DNA from: Oreocharis arfaki
Lineage: Eukaryota > Chordata > Aves > Passeriformes > Paramythiidae
DNA length: 64,000 nucleotides
Reading direction: 5' to 3'
NCBI GenBank assembly: GCA_013398015.1
Contig: VZRR01004605.1
Coordinates: forward strand, 1-64,000
Below the pieces are notes generated by a model. It saw nothing but the letters and a program-made list of their open reading frames with translations. It did not search any database and was not told where the DNA came from. This document shows positions 14,076 to 26,557 of this stretch, one piece after another (position 1 is the first letter of the stretch; every line of letters starts with the position of its first letter). Both the position numbers and the translations under genes were made by a program.

Positions 14076-14732
14076 TTGGTGAAGGAGCAGGGAAAATGGG
14101 GCTAAAAATCAAGAAAAATAAAGCCTTCTCTCCTAAATTAATTTTTTTCCTACCAAGCCAGCAAAACTACAGAGAAGGATTCTCCTAGAATTAAAATTTT
14201 ACTAATAAGTTTCTCCAGCTGAATTTGTATGTTTCATTAACGAGAGTGAAAACACTGTACAGGAAACAAATTTTTATAATTTTTAAAATTAGAAATGGTG
14301 GTTATGCAACTTAAATAACTGAAATGAACAGGTCGCATGTCTGAATGATTCTAAAGTTATTTGAAAAATGTCTTTTCCCCTTACTTTTCAAATTATGATA
14401 TTTCTATTAAACCAGATTAAGTGAAATTATAATGTTTCTATTACAAATTCAGACCAATAAGGAACATTAGTTTTACTTGGTCCTTTGACATAAATGAGCA
14501 CATATTTGCATATAAAATAGTCTTAATGCCAAGTCTGTGTCTCTATTCACCTGGTTTAAGCTTCTTTTAGTTAAAATCTAGCTCAAACCCAACTCCATTC
14601 AGTTGGAACATCCCAAGGTAGAGTTAAACCTGATTTGGTCACTTCAACTCTATTTTGTGCAGAGACAAAGCTTATCATAATAATTTGATAATAAGCCAAA
14701 CATTATTTTCAACCACAAATATTATTTTGGAA

Positions 14733-14925
14733 GCACTGCCTAATGGTTAAAGCATGAGACAGCAAATCCATTTTTAAATAGAAACCAATTTCCATCACAG
14801 ATCACTGAGTGATTCTGGGCAAGTTAATTAACCTCCCTGCAATCTGTAAAATTGGGATAATACCTGCCTTGCAGTGAGGCTTATTTCATTAATGCTTATG
14901 AAATGCTGAGAGATCCTTAGAAGGA
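14733..14925 (+). repeat. MIR-type SINE, nearly full length
   Basis: A tRNA-derived head is visible (gcctaatggttaaagcatga, with an A-box-like tggttaaagca), followed by the conserved MIR core. The clearest match is tgattctgggcaagttaatt and the following 'aacctccctgcaatctgtaaaattgggataataectgcc'-like stretch, corresponding to the consensus 'gggcaagttacttaacctctctg...ctgtaaaatggggataatacc'. The tail has gcttatgaaatgctgagaga. MIR elements were active before the bird/mammal split, so a copy this readable in a bird may have been retained by selection. The B box is degraded and the element is certainly immobile. Confidence 0.8.
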
Positions 14926-17900
14926 TATACTGTAGAAATAGAAACAAGCTCAGTATTTCAAACAGTACTTTGGAATATAATTCCTCTTTGAAAACACACC
15001 TTACTAAGTAAGATGTCAGTTCCTAAGTAGCATTTGAGGGACTTTAGGTGCACTGAAAATACATTCCACACCATATCAGAAATCACAAGAAAAACAACAA
15101 AAAAAGGCCACATATTACATGTCTCTTCTTTCAGCTACATACAGAATTATCGCTATGCATTTACAGAACTCAGATTCTCATCACCAGCATCTGCAAACAT
15201 TTCAATCAACTTTGAAGAGTTCTTCAGAGTCTGCCAGTGCACCAGAATCCTCAACACAGAATCTACTTCTGATTGCAAAGCTGTAAAGTTCATTTCCACT
15301 GGAGCGGCAGTACAAATATTTAAATATTTCACTGCACTTTTTTTTATTTATTAGTTAGCTCCCTGATTCCTATCTGCCTTCAAGAAAAGATTGCAACAGG
15401 AAGGAGTTCATTGCAAAACCTACAAGGTCAGAGATGAAACCAGGGTGGATGAGGTAACCGGCATCTCAAAGGGCTACCAAAGTTATCCAGAATGAATGGG
15501 GATTTTGAGAAGATGCAGCAAGAGCTCTAAGCACCAACATTCTTTCTTCCAGCTAACATGGTTGGCAAATTCTTAGCTGAGCACTCAAAGTCTGAGCACA
15601 CTGCTGTCTCAAAGGGAAGCAGGCTTTATGTGACAAAAAGTTCTTCAAAATATGAAATTTAAAAGCAGTTCCAGGCCTCCCTGGAACCTGAACGCCCATA
15701 CACCATTGTTTTTAGACACCTTGCTCTCTTTAATTAAAACATGCTCTCTTGCTTCTGAAGTCACCAATGCCTACACTTGTTTCCAGTTTGGTTCATTTCT
15801 TTCATATTCCCAGTAAGAAAAATTATTTTTCTCTCCTTTATTGTGCAACTACAAGCTGTTGCTGCGTAACAGGTTATATTTCAACAACTTTAGTGTTTCA
15901 CTGAGCCACGATTTCTAACATATTTAGGTCTGGAAAAAGTCTCTAAACCATGAGGTATGCCCATTCCCCACATACCTCCCCAAACAGTTGCTAATACAGA
16001 TATTGCTTGTGGGTCATTCAGTGCATTTTCAAGGCTTCATTTCACATCCTTACAGGAGGCAATTTAATGGAAGAGGCTTTCACACAAAGAAGAGTGCATT
16101 TAGAATGATTCATTATTTAAATTAAAAATTTATTATTTAAATGAAAATAATTTTGTTCAAGTTTTTCTTTTCAAAGGAGACTCCAGAGGAACTTCATAGT
16201 TTGGCCTCTGTTAAAAGTTTTCATCTTCTGATTACAATTCCATCTATCAAAGGTTTCAACAGCAAACAATAATAACAACCAGGACAATCCTTTGTCACTT
16301 GTATATAAACACATGCATTAGTCAAATATTACAATACCATGTTACAGCTACTGTGGTGTGCTTTAAATAATGACCCTAAATTTATCCAATCTTGCAGAAA
16401 ACTGGTACCAAAAGTAACTCAAACCCCTAAAAGAAATAAGAATATCTACATTGACAAGGATGTTAAAATAATATTGTAACACCACTTTATGCCTTTAGCT
16501 ACTGTGTTTCATATAGTTACTCTTTATCCTACAGCGGGCACTTTGGTTCTTAATGCTCTTCATTATGACAGAAAGCCTGAGAACAAGTAACTGAGGCCAC
16601 AAAACCATTACAAAATTCTTCTAAGAGCTCACTGATGCCCTGCTGAAGAACATTTATCCAGAAATGGTACATATACAAATAATTGTTTGACTGTGTGCCA
16701 ACATCTTCAAGCCAAATTATTAAGATCACCATAGAAAATTAATAAGTAAAATATTCAAAAAGCTACTACGTTACTCCAAAGTTAAGGAACATATTTTCAA
16801 AAAAAGACATACTAAACAGCAGCTCGGTTTGATAGACAGGCCCGGTAGATTTTCCCCTACTATTTAGTACAGCAAAAACTCATCTTAACAATTATATTTC
16901 CTATTTTAAATGCACTTTAATAGGGCTGTTATAGGAAACAGCAGGCAAAACTGCACACAAATGGAATGGCTGCAAAAATGCTAGTATTTACATTTTAATT
17001 TCTCGCTTTAGCAGTACATACTTGGATTGTTACTGAAATAGAAAAACAGTGCTTTTCCATAAATTTGGAAAAGTTTGCACGAAGTATCATTATAGCATGA
17101 AGTACAGGTAATCATACACTGCACTGTTCTGCAGTCCTTCAAAATGTCACAAGCATTCATGACTGAACATAGCTTCATAATACCTGAGAGGTTTCACCAT
17201 TTAGCTGAAAGTAGGAGCCTACAAAGAGAAGTACAACTTACTTTGTTTGTGAAATTCTTGTACATGTTGTTCTTCCTAAAGAATATTATGCTTCAGAGCT
17301 AATATTTCTAAGGTAAGTATTTACATAACACATATTAACTACACTGATGACCATGTTTTTCCCCAAGCATGGAAGCCAACAAAGAATTCCTATAACTTAC
17401 ATACTCAACAGAAATTATCTTTGCTGTTTTCACTCCCATAGTACCAATTCACAGCCTTTCAGACTTCCCACACACTGAAAACAACAACACAATGCTGTGG
17501 CACAAGCAAAGTCATTACCACTCTCTAGGACTTGATGACTCCTTTCTCGGCCTACTGAAACAGTTTACAGAAAACTAATTTTCTTAGTGATTAAGGAACA
17601 TTAATAAGGAACGTATTCCTTCATAAGTCATGAGTTACTGAATACCTAAATACAGCAGTGTTTGATTATAAGTGCATAATAATGATGTCTCAGCCAAAGA
17701 CAACTGAACTGCAAAAATACATCATTAAGACTTGGGATTTTCTACCTCAACTCTCTTCTGCTGGAAAACTGTTTCAAGCAAATTAAATATTTGGCCTCCT
17801 CTTTTTCTTTTTCTCTTCCTTTTCCTCCATATTAAAAAACTACAAACTTCAACCATTTGTTCAAAAACCAGGTGTTTTGGGAACTTTGATTCACAAAAAG

Positions 17901-20900
17901 TAAAGCTTTTCAACTCAGAGGTGTTAACATTTAGTTGAAAGTCGAGCAGATAACGTGCGTAAGAGTGATAAGCAATCAGTAACAGATAAGCAAATCCTGT
18001 GAACCACAGGTAGCGAGGTATTGCATAAAATAAACTGAAGGGAGTAAGGAATGCCTTGACAAGATGTAAAGGTAGAAAGAATTTCCTGAAAACAGCACTG
18101 CTAAAGGAAACTATAACCTTAGTTTATTTCTTTGGGTTTTTGTATTTCAGCTTCAGAAAGTTATTTCAAGTTTCATCATTAAGTGTGTGGCACTGGACTG
18201 TGCCACTTTTGACACTTCTTCCTCAGCTATTTGTTGCAGCCCCAACTGTCTCAAATCTAGCAGAAAGGCAAAATCCTTTGGGTTCAAACACATTCTTTCT
18301 CATGATGTTTTATACATGAGTTAAGATTATAATTAAATAAGATATTAGGAGCAACTAACTGGCCATTTTGATAACAATTAGCGGAACTCTAAGTTAGGAC
18401 AACTGTGTTATCATAAAACCAACTCACGAGTATCATAGTACCTCTTAAGTGAAACAAAAAGTAATCTCATTTCCCTTAAAACTGAGTAATAAGCATATTG
18501 AAAACTTTAGATTCATAAATGTAATAACCTCTTTCCATTTCACTGAACTCTACAATTTTCTTGTACACTAGACCAACATGTAAACATCTCTCAATATAAG
18601 AAGTAAAATTCAAAACCCCAAAACCTGTTAACACTAGTAAACAAAGCATGTTTAAATACAAAAAATATTCCTCTGCTAGAATTACCTTGCTGAAATAAGT
18701 GAAGACATAACAAAAAAAAGGATTTTGACATTTCATATTTTGTTGAATGCCATTACTGCACAAGCAATCACTGTCTCTTACATATAAATTAAGATCCTAC
18801 CATCTGTCAAGTGTTCAGATAATCACAGGGTTTAATGCACAATATGGTTATTAGAATGTGACCTGACAAAAAGAAAAAGAACACAACCTAATTTGGACTA
18901 CAAAATCTATGATCTCACTGGCAAATGACAGTTTGACAAGCTATTATTCTGCATTTTGGCTTCTCCAGTAAAAGCAATTTTACGCATACGTAATTCTATT
19001 AGTCATACAGTCAACTGCTGATGGAAGATTACTTCAAACTATAAAATTTGCTTGGTCATTCAGGATTTTGAACCTATGTAAATACTTGCACCATGAATAG
19101 AAATTTAATGATCTGTATATACACACACCTAAGAAGAAAACATGAATCACTATGCAAAATAATCCTGTGATGCTATCATTAACTGTCACTACAGACTTTC
19201 TTCAAGAAATCAAGCAAAAAGTCATTAAGCCCATTAATTACCTATATATAAACTGGCATTGACGGTTCCAGAAGCAGAGTGTAAAGGGACAGCTCTGTAT
19301 CCGATCTGTTTCACATGCTAATGTGTCACCTGCTAAGAAGCACCATTACTATTATTATTCACAGTATTACTTACATACTCTCTTTATGGCTTATTCCACT
19401 CACAATGTCTTGTTTTTGCCAAGGTAAACATTATTGACAGTTGTTGCTACTCAAGACCACTAAAAAAATCCTATTACTAACACAAAACTACCAGGCAAGC
19501 CTCCTGTGCCCATGGTACCCACATTTTTCAGTGACTCAACTGCATTGCTAATGCTCCAATAAAATATATTGCCAAAGGAAATAATGATAACTTCAAAGTG
19601 TAAAATACACGCTTGGGAAAGGTGAAATTATGCCTTTGAAAAAACCAAACAAAACATTTTAAGAAAGTGACACAAGAAAAACAGAGCACACACAACAACA
19701 ACAACAACAGTTCAACACAGTTTTACTACCTGCAGAAATGATGTTTCCATTTGATAGATTTTTGTTAAGCTTTAGCTACTCTACTCAAGGACCTGCCTCA
19801 ATAATAAAGCATCATAATCTTGCTTTCTTGCCAGAGGGCAAGAAAAATCAGCTCTTGGTTTATGCAAAGCCTGTCAGCATTTCAAAGTGTACCACTACTT
19901 ACAGCTACACAAAACAGCTTGTATCAGCCAGAGGTCTGCTATTCTGATGACCAGTTTCTTCCAAAAGGGAACTAAGAAAAAATGAGGAGAAACAACAAGG
20001 AAAGAACATTTAGATTACTTTGTTTGAGTTCAGTTTTACATGTAGTAAAAGATTTTCCCTATTAAATGCCAGAAAATATCAGTTGTATAAGATAAACATC
20101 ACAAAGTGCCATTTTCCAAAGCACCTAAGCCACTTACATGAGCCTGATCCTTCTTTTAAAAGGTCACACAATCTAATTACCACAGGTCACCAAACTCTCA
20201 CATGTCTAATAATGCGGATAGTGGAATCTATAAGACATGTTCAGCTGCGTCATCCAAACCTGTAATTGTTTTGTGAAACCTGTTCCTCTGTACTGATGAG
20301 CCTCTAAGACTGTCTTGCTGGGGAAGTTACTAAGGTAGACAAAGGGGAGAATAACCATGACACAATCTACTAATTCTCTGGATGCCTGTAAGTGTGTGGT
20401 AAGTTGAGGAAGTGCAGAGAAAAGCATTTTGTATTAGTTGTGCTCAACAAATACTACCCAGGGAGTAATTACAGAGTAACCACCAAGCAGTAAATTCAGT
20501 ATCTCTTACTGTTCATTGAATTCACGAGATAAAAAAGTGTTTACCTTACTCAAAGTCAAGACTCTCCCTAAACTGGAACTTAAACACTTTAATCAGTTGG
20601 GTATATCTTTTTTTACCCTTAAATTTAAGCATTTGAGATATTACTCCTTCATAACAATAACTGATCATTCTAGGCAGCTTCAGGCTTAAACTAGAAGACA
20701 ATGCACTCCGAATCTCAGATTACAAAAGTTAAAGAATTAGATGGAGTTGCACTTGCCCACTTAAAGTTCTTAGTGTTGGACTCTTCAGGGCAGACTTGCA
20801 TTGAAACTAGCACTGACTCCAATCTGCTCTGCTGGCTGCTAATTGCTGGCTGGTCACGTGACTGAAAGCAGATTTTACATGACCACAGTTGCTACATCAC

Positions 20901-23900
20901 ACCTGAAATCACACCTTTAATGCTGTGTCAGGTTACAACTGAATGTTGTTGGTCAGCCTCAAATAGCCACACAGATGGTAAACCTATGGAAAAGTTTCAT
21001 TTTAAAGATTCAGTGCATCATCTTTTAATTTTTTTTTTCCCCAGAGAAAAGAGTATTTTCACAGGAGGTTGATGGAGCTTTTGTGTTTTAAGGTCAATTT
21101 TTAAGTTCTTTGGCCTATACTATCCACCATAGATATGTAATAATACATATTATAATGATTCACTCATCTCACCTGTCCTATACTCTGTTATGAGAATGAA
21201 ACTGAGTAAATTATTATTAGAATAATTAAATAATATGAAACACAATGCAAGTTTTCTTACTGAAACATTTAAGGTAATTTCTCACTAGGCCAAGGTCAGG
21301 AGAAGATGAAAATTAAAGTCCAATTAGCCCAATCAACCAAAATATAGGAGTAGCAGCTGATTTAAAGTAGTATATTACAACTACCAAAACAAGTGGCAAT
21401 GAGAACACACTTTTATATATTGCGTAAGGAAAATACTGTAGGTGAGAGGGAAAAAAAAAAAATCTTTAAAAAAATAGTGCCTTTGGTAATCAAAGGAGCT
21501 TCATACTTCTCTCCCTAATAGAATATTCAGCAAATTATATTTGCTTCTCTATAATAATTTCATCCCTAACAAGATCAGAGGAAATGATTTATTCCACCTC
21601 CAGCCTTCCGACATTTGTACATCATCCTAGGGGACACTGACATTCTGAACACTGAATTGCTTTTGGCCATCCAATATTATATTACTGCAGTCTTCTGCAG
21701 AAGGAGCCAGAAAAGAAAAAAAAAGGGGGAAAAAAAATTACATTAATGCTGGGAATCAAAGTTTATTGACTTTCCCTTGAGCTATAATACCAAAAAGCTG
21801 ATTACAGAAGTTGTCATCTTATTTAATGATACCACCAACTTCTCTCTGAACTCATCAAAATATCTTCTGAAAAAATTCTCATAAGTTTTTCAAGTAGAGT
21901 AATACATTATTAACTCTAGTTCATCTCACTGAAGATAACTGTATCTGTCTCCACTCCTTCCACCTCTTTTTGTCTACCAAAATACAAAAAATATCATCAT
22001 TGTAATAAAAAAACTCCAGGATGCTCTGAACTGTTGCATTCTCAAGCAAACCAACATCTCATTTTCACATCCCAAGGACATCTTACTTATCCTAAAAAAC
22101 CTAGAGAAAGCCTTGACTAGAATACAGTTCTAATAAAAGTGAATACCTCATCCCCACCCACGGCAGCTTGCTCTGAGAACTTAAGTTCAAAACATGGTAT
22201 TCTGCAGTATGGACACTCTAGTGGACAGAGATTCCATAGATCATTATGGGGTTTTAAGTTTTCACTCACACTGACCCCTCCTAAGAAAGAGGGCTGCCTA
22301 TACCTATATTTGCTCCAAAAGTTCTCTTTAAAACTGTTAATGTGTCTTACTCCTTTGGAGAGCAGTTTTTCTTTCCCAACACTTTTTCACCTAGACCAAG
22401 AGTGTCAACAAGAATGTCTTCCTTTCCTCACTTTTACAAAATGACTTTATTGTACAATGTGCATAGGGGAATACTTATTAAGACAGCTGATAATGAGAAA
22501 AAATGGCCAGAGCTGCCTTATTTTAGCTTTTCCATCAGGGTCAGCAGTGCAACAGAAGGTACCACTCTAGCAAAAGATTTGTCCTTGTATCATCTACAAT
22601 ACAGCTTTTTCATAACAAAACATACAGGGGAAAGCACAACACAATTGTCGTCAAGTTTTCTGAACACTAACAAAGCCAGGAAGTACTTCATTAATTGAAA
22701 GAAGATGTAGCTTATCACATTCTCTTTCAATACAACTGGGAGCATGCTATGCAGTAAACCTCTTCTGAACAACATGCAATTAGAAGACCCATAAAATATA
22801 GTGAACAAAATATAGTCTAAAGGAAAGATGGAACTTCTTTAGAAGCAAATGCTCCTTCAGGAAGATCTCCCTTAGTCAATCTGTTTCTTTAATTCACATG
22901 TACAAGAGAAATCAAGTTCATTGGTTTCATTACCTGGTGATTGAACAAAGATATTTATGCTCGAACACTCCTGCCAACACACAATACACCTGCATGTCTG
23001 TAACAATTTAACACAGTTTAGTCACAGCAGGTAAAAGTCTTCCATGTTGCAGTGAATAGGCCCTTTGATACTTATCCACAGTCAAACGCTGCATATGAGA
23101 TCACTCTGCAACAGAAAACTGCTGTGAAAGTTTGGCTTGAACACGAGACTGTTCGAGAACACTGTTCAAACAGGATATCATGACATGACAGATCAGAAGA
23201 AACAGCTTTCAATAAAAGGCAGACAGGGCAGGCTGCTTATCTTGTGCAAGGTGATTTGTTCTACAGCATTAGAAGGGACAACATCAGACAGAGCCAACAA
23301 CCCACGCAACTGAATTTGTGTCAGTGCCTCCCATGACAAGAACAATCGCTTACATTTAGGCATCTGTCAGTCCTGTGAGGGGAAGTTGAGATATGCCCAG
23401 GGGGCAATACTCAGTAAACCGGACCAAACTTCAGTATATTTCAAATATGCAATCTGGTTGGCTTAAATTAGCTTTCGCTAGTTGGAGAAAAATTTTTTTA
23501 AAATTTAGGTTTCTAAGTTAGAAGAGGGAAAAATGCATTCTAATACTCTCCAATTAAATTAGAATCCTGTATCCATCACTAAACCTTTATTCTTATAATT
23601 ATTCTTCAAATACATAAGAAATGGGCAAGTCTTTTTTAGGACCTTTCAGCATTGTCCAGGCCTGGAAGTCAGCAAAGATTTTCCTGGAAGAAATTCAGTT
23701 TGCAAAACTATTTAAACAGTGACAGCAGCAGTGATTAGCACTACTACAGCATTAACTACAGGAATGTACAAAAGCAAGTTTATAAAGTATTGACTTAAAT
23801 AGCATAAAACATAATAGGTTCAGATTAGCACTGTCTTACTCAACACCTCATTTCATTGATAACAAGAATAAGCAGGTTTACCTACCTGCAGGTTAACAGG

Positions 23901-25865
23901 TTTGCCTATATTTTAAACCATATATGTGAATTATAGTAAGGATTCATGCTCCTCATGCAAAATACAGAATGCTGACACGGGGAAAAAGAAGAATCAATTG
24001 GCTACTGCAGCTTCTCTGTCCTAACCATTAGTAACAACACTTGAAAGGCCAAAAAGACTACAACATTTTGTAACAAGAACGTGGCGAAAAGTCATCCTCA
24101 CCTTGTAGCACTGAACCCAAGTTTGCATTTCTGCACAGTGAAGCCACTCCTGAATACTCACTGCAACCACTCAGCTCAGCTCACCTGAGACAAATTCTCA
24201 GGGCTGGGACAGCCACTAGACACGGCATTCCAGGAGAGCAGCTGGAACAAACAGGTTATTTTCTACCTTCCCTGCCATGTCATTTCTTTGAGAAGATTAG
24301 CAGAGATTCCAAGAAATTCTTTGAATAATTTGAAAATTAAGATGGAGAACAATAGATGGAGATGCAAAACTGTGGTATGGGCTTAAAGAGGAAAATTACT
24401 TAACAAGGAGTAATTTGTCAGACAGCTGGACTATGGTCGAACTGAGTAGTCATTGAACTATTTAGTGATAACAAAATATTACAACTTTGGTACAAATTGT
24501 TATAAATTCCAATTCTTAAGTCTGAAATAATGTAACATACAATATGGCACTTGCACTACTATGATTATTTTGACATTACACTTCATTATCAAATAAAAAT
24601 ACACATCTACTATCGATAAGCAAGAATAATGCCTAACCTACACAGCAATAATGAAAATTGCAACTTCAAGCTATAAATTGCAACTCTTGCAGAATTAAGC
24701 CAGCTTTTCCTGTTGACAGGACACAGTATCAAAGACAAAATTAGAATGTTTATTTACCTTCTACTAAGAGTTCAAAACTGCAATTTCAGAAGTGCTTGAT
24801 CAAGAATGTCTTTTTTGAAAACGGATTTGCCTTAACCTTTGACAGTCTTCCTAAGTGACTTCATTTAAAAGGTGCCTAACATCTGAAGTGACATATATTA
24901 TCCCTGTTGTAGTCCTAGAGATTTTCTTAGCTGGGATGATCCTGCATGTCAGTAGCTTTTCCTTCAGAAGTTTTTTTCAATAAAACAATAAACACGTGCC
25001 AGTTTGGGATCTGCTTTTGCTCACAAGACAACTGAGTGGCTTCAAAATTTAGTTTTGTGTTTACCCTGAGGCTACATGAAATGGAGAGGCTTGAATGTGT
25101 CAAGTTTTCCTGTTAAGTATTCAGCTCTTTGCTAAATCTTCCTGGTGACTTCAGTCCTCTGCAACTGCCTTTGTGTACCCTTAAATAAGCAATTCTCTAA
25201 AACCATATTTCAGTCTTACTGCTCTCACACAGAAATGTGGGCTCCCTTTTTAATAGCTAAAAGCGTACAGCAGTTTTTACTAGGTGAACTCTTGGATATG
25301 TAGGTTTCATTTGTGGACAATTTTAAGGCATACTAAAAAAATAAAATATTCCCACTTTCATCAAGTACCTTATTAAATGCAAACCCCTCCTGTGCAATAT
25401 GTGCAGTATGCTGTGCAAAGACAATGTCATTTGCAGTGTCAAACAACACACACTTACCCAGACCAAGTTTTTTCCTTACTTATACTGTTTTTAAAAAAGT
25501 TGGGCCAAAAGCTTTAATTGAATGATTTAAGTTTAATCTCTTACTAACTATGATTAAGCAGAGTCCCTATAACTGTAATCTGAACATCTTTTTGCCATCA
25601 TTGCCCAGCAGCTACCGCTTCAAGGGACGCCGTATAGAGAGAATTCTGTTGCACATTACACTTCAACCAAGAACATCACACAGAACATCAAGCATAATGC
25701 ATTTTTCATGTTTCGCTCAGTGAACAAGCCTTTTTTCCCAAAGACTGAGAAGTTAGTCTTTAACAACAGCAACCCAAGGCAAAAAGATTATGAGAAATAT
25801 ATCGGCATTTCCAACAGGCTTTAAAGCAATCTAATTAGGTAGCCACATGCTATGTTTTGTGAGGA
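14926..25865. other. AT-rich non-coding DNA, no gene seen
   Basis: Unique AT-rich DNA with no coding segment I can defend. Features seen are an (ACA)n tract at about 19691-19709, CT-rich low complexity near 17800-17828, A-rich runs near 21448-21473 and 21715-21738, and a perfect GTCACGTGAC palindrome at 20853-20862. Several isolated splice-like signals occur (for example a plus-strand donor AAG|GTAAGT at 17312), but at a rate expected by chance for this length. Confidence 0.65.
20853..20862. promoter_or_regulatory. Perfect E-box palindrome GTCACGTGAC
   Basis: The ten bases form a perfect palindrome around CACGTG, the preferred site of bHLH-zip factors (USF, and MITF/TFE family 'CLEAR' sites). 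It stands in a locally GC-richer patch with GCTGGCTG repeats (20831-20852). No promoter is recognisable beside it. A single 10-mer in 64 kb may be coincidence, so function is only a possibility. Confidence 0.25.
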
Positions 25866-26557
25866 AACCAGTGTGGTGGTCACCTGGCTTCACCAGGAAC
25901 CAACAGTCCAACACAACAGTGACAGCTGGTGCGGAGAAGCCCAAGTTTAAGTGCCTTTCCAGTTGTGGCAAGTTCCTGTCCTCCCCTTCAAACAGGTTTT
26001 ACATGTTCTGTTTTTATTGGTTAAAGAACATTACCTCAGATTGTTAAGTTAAAGATTATGTATATTCATAGGCTTTATTATTAGTTCTAGAACTAATACT
26101 AGTTCTTCTGTATTAGTTCTAGAAAGTTCTCTGTTATTCGACACCCCATTAGTTCTATCAGTTCTCAATCAGTTGTTGCCTCCTCTTGTTGCACCCCATT
26201 CATTGTTGTACCCTTTACTCCTCCTCCATCCTTCTCTGCAACTGGTCCTTTGTACTCTCTCCGCCCCCATCCTTCCCAGTATAAAACCCCCTGACACCCC
26301 TCAAAAACCTGCTTCTGTCCCTGCTCCCCTTCAGTGGGTGCTCTTATTCCCTGTGAATAAACCAGCCAGAATTGCACATGGTAGCCCTCCTGCTTCTTTG
26401 CCTTGGTCAGCACGCTATTCGATATCTGCTGCTTGGGTTTGCCACAGCTCTCTGCATCACAGGGCCGGATTGCACCCTGAGGCTGCCAGCCTCCAAGGTC
26501 TTTGACCGGCCACCGACACCACCCTATCCGGGCCACTCCGAGCGAACGTCAAACCAG
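25866..26557 (+). mobile_element. Solo ERV LTR with 6-bp target duplication
   Basis: The LTR proper runs 25872-26551 (680 bp), starts TGTGGTGG, ends in CA, and is flanked by the direct repeat AACCAG at 25866-25871 and 26552-26557. A TATA box (TATAAAA, 26280-26286) and a polyadenylation signal (AATAAA, 26356-26361) lie in the order and spacing expected for U3, R and U5 on the plus strand. The GC-richer end (gccactccgagcgaacg) is typical of bird ERV U5. A 6-bp duplication points to the ERVK-like (class II) group in birds. No second LTR, primer-binding site or gag/pol frame follows, so this is a solo LTR left by recombination. The upstream half carries a palindrome and tandem TTAGTTCT motifs. 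Confidence 0.88.
26079..26129. promoter_or_regulatory. Heat-shock-element-like repeats in LTR U3
   Basis: A perfect 20-base palindrome (26079-26098, core TTAGTTCTAGAACTAA) contains TTCnnGAA at 26085-26092. About 30 bases on, the motif recurs as TTC-TA-GAA-AG-TTC (26117-26129), which is three alternating nGAAn units, the canonical trimeric binding site for heat-shock factor. The array sits about 150-200 bases upstream of the LTR TATA box, where enhancers of ERVs normally lie. The match to the site is seen directly; responsiveness is inferred. Confidence 0.45.

Noticed and set aside
17242..17311. Overlapping splice-like mini-exons on both strands (minus 17242-17275; plus 17281-17311)
   Set aside because: Each has a good donor and an acceptable acceptor, but overlapping candidates on opposite strands show how easily such pairs arise by chance here.
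24088..24140. Minus-strand peptide EMQTWVQCYK before a donor, recalling a CW zinc finger
   Set aside because: Only a few residues resemble the motif, the downstream Cys/Trp residues are absent, and the acceptor is weak.
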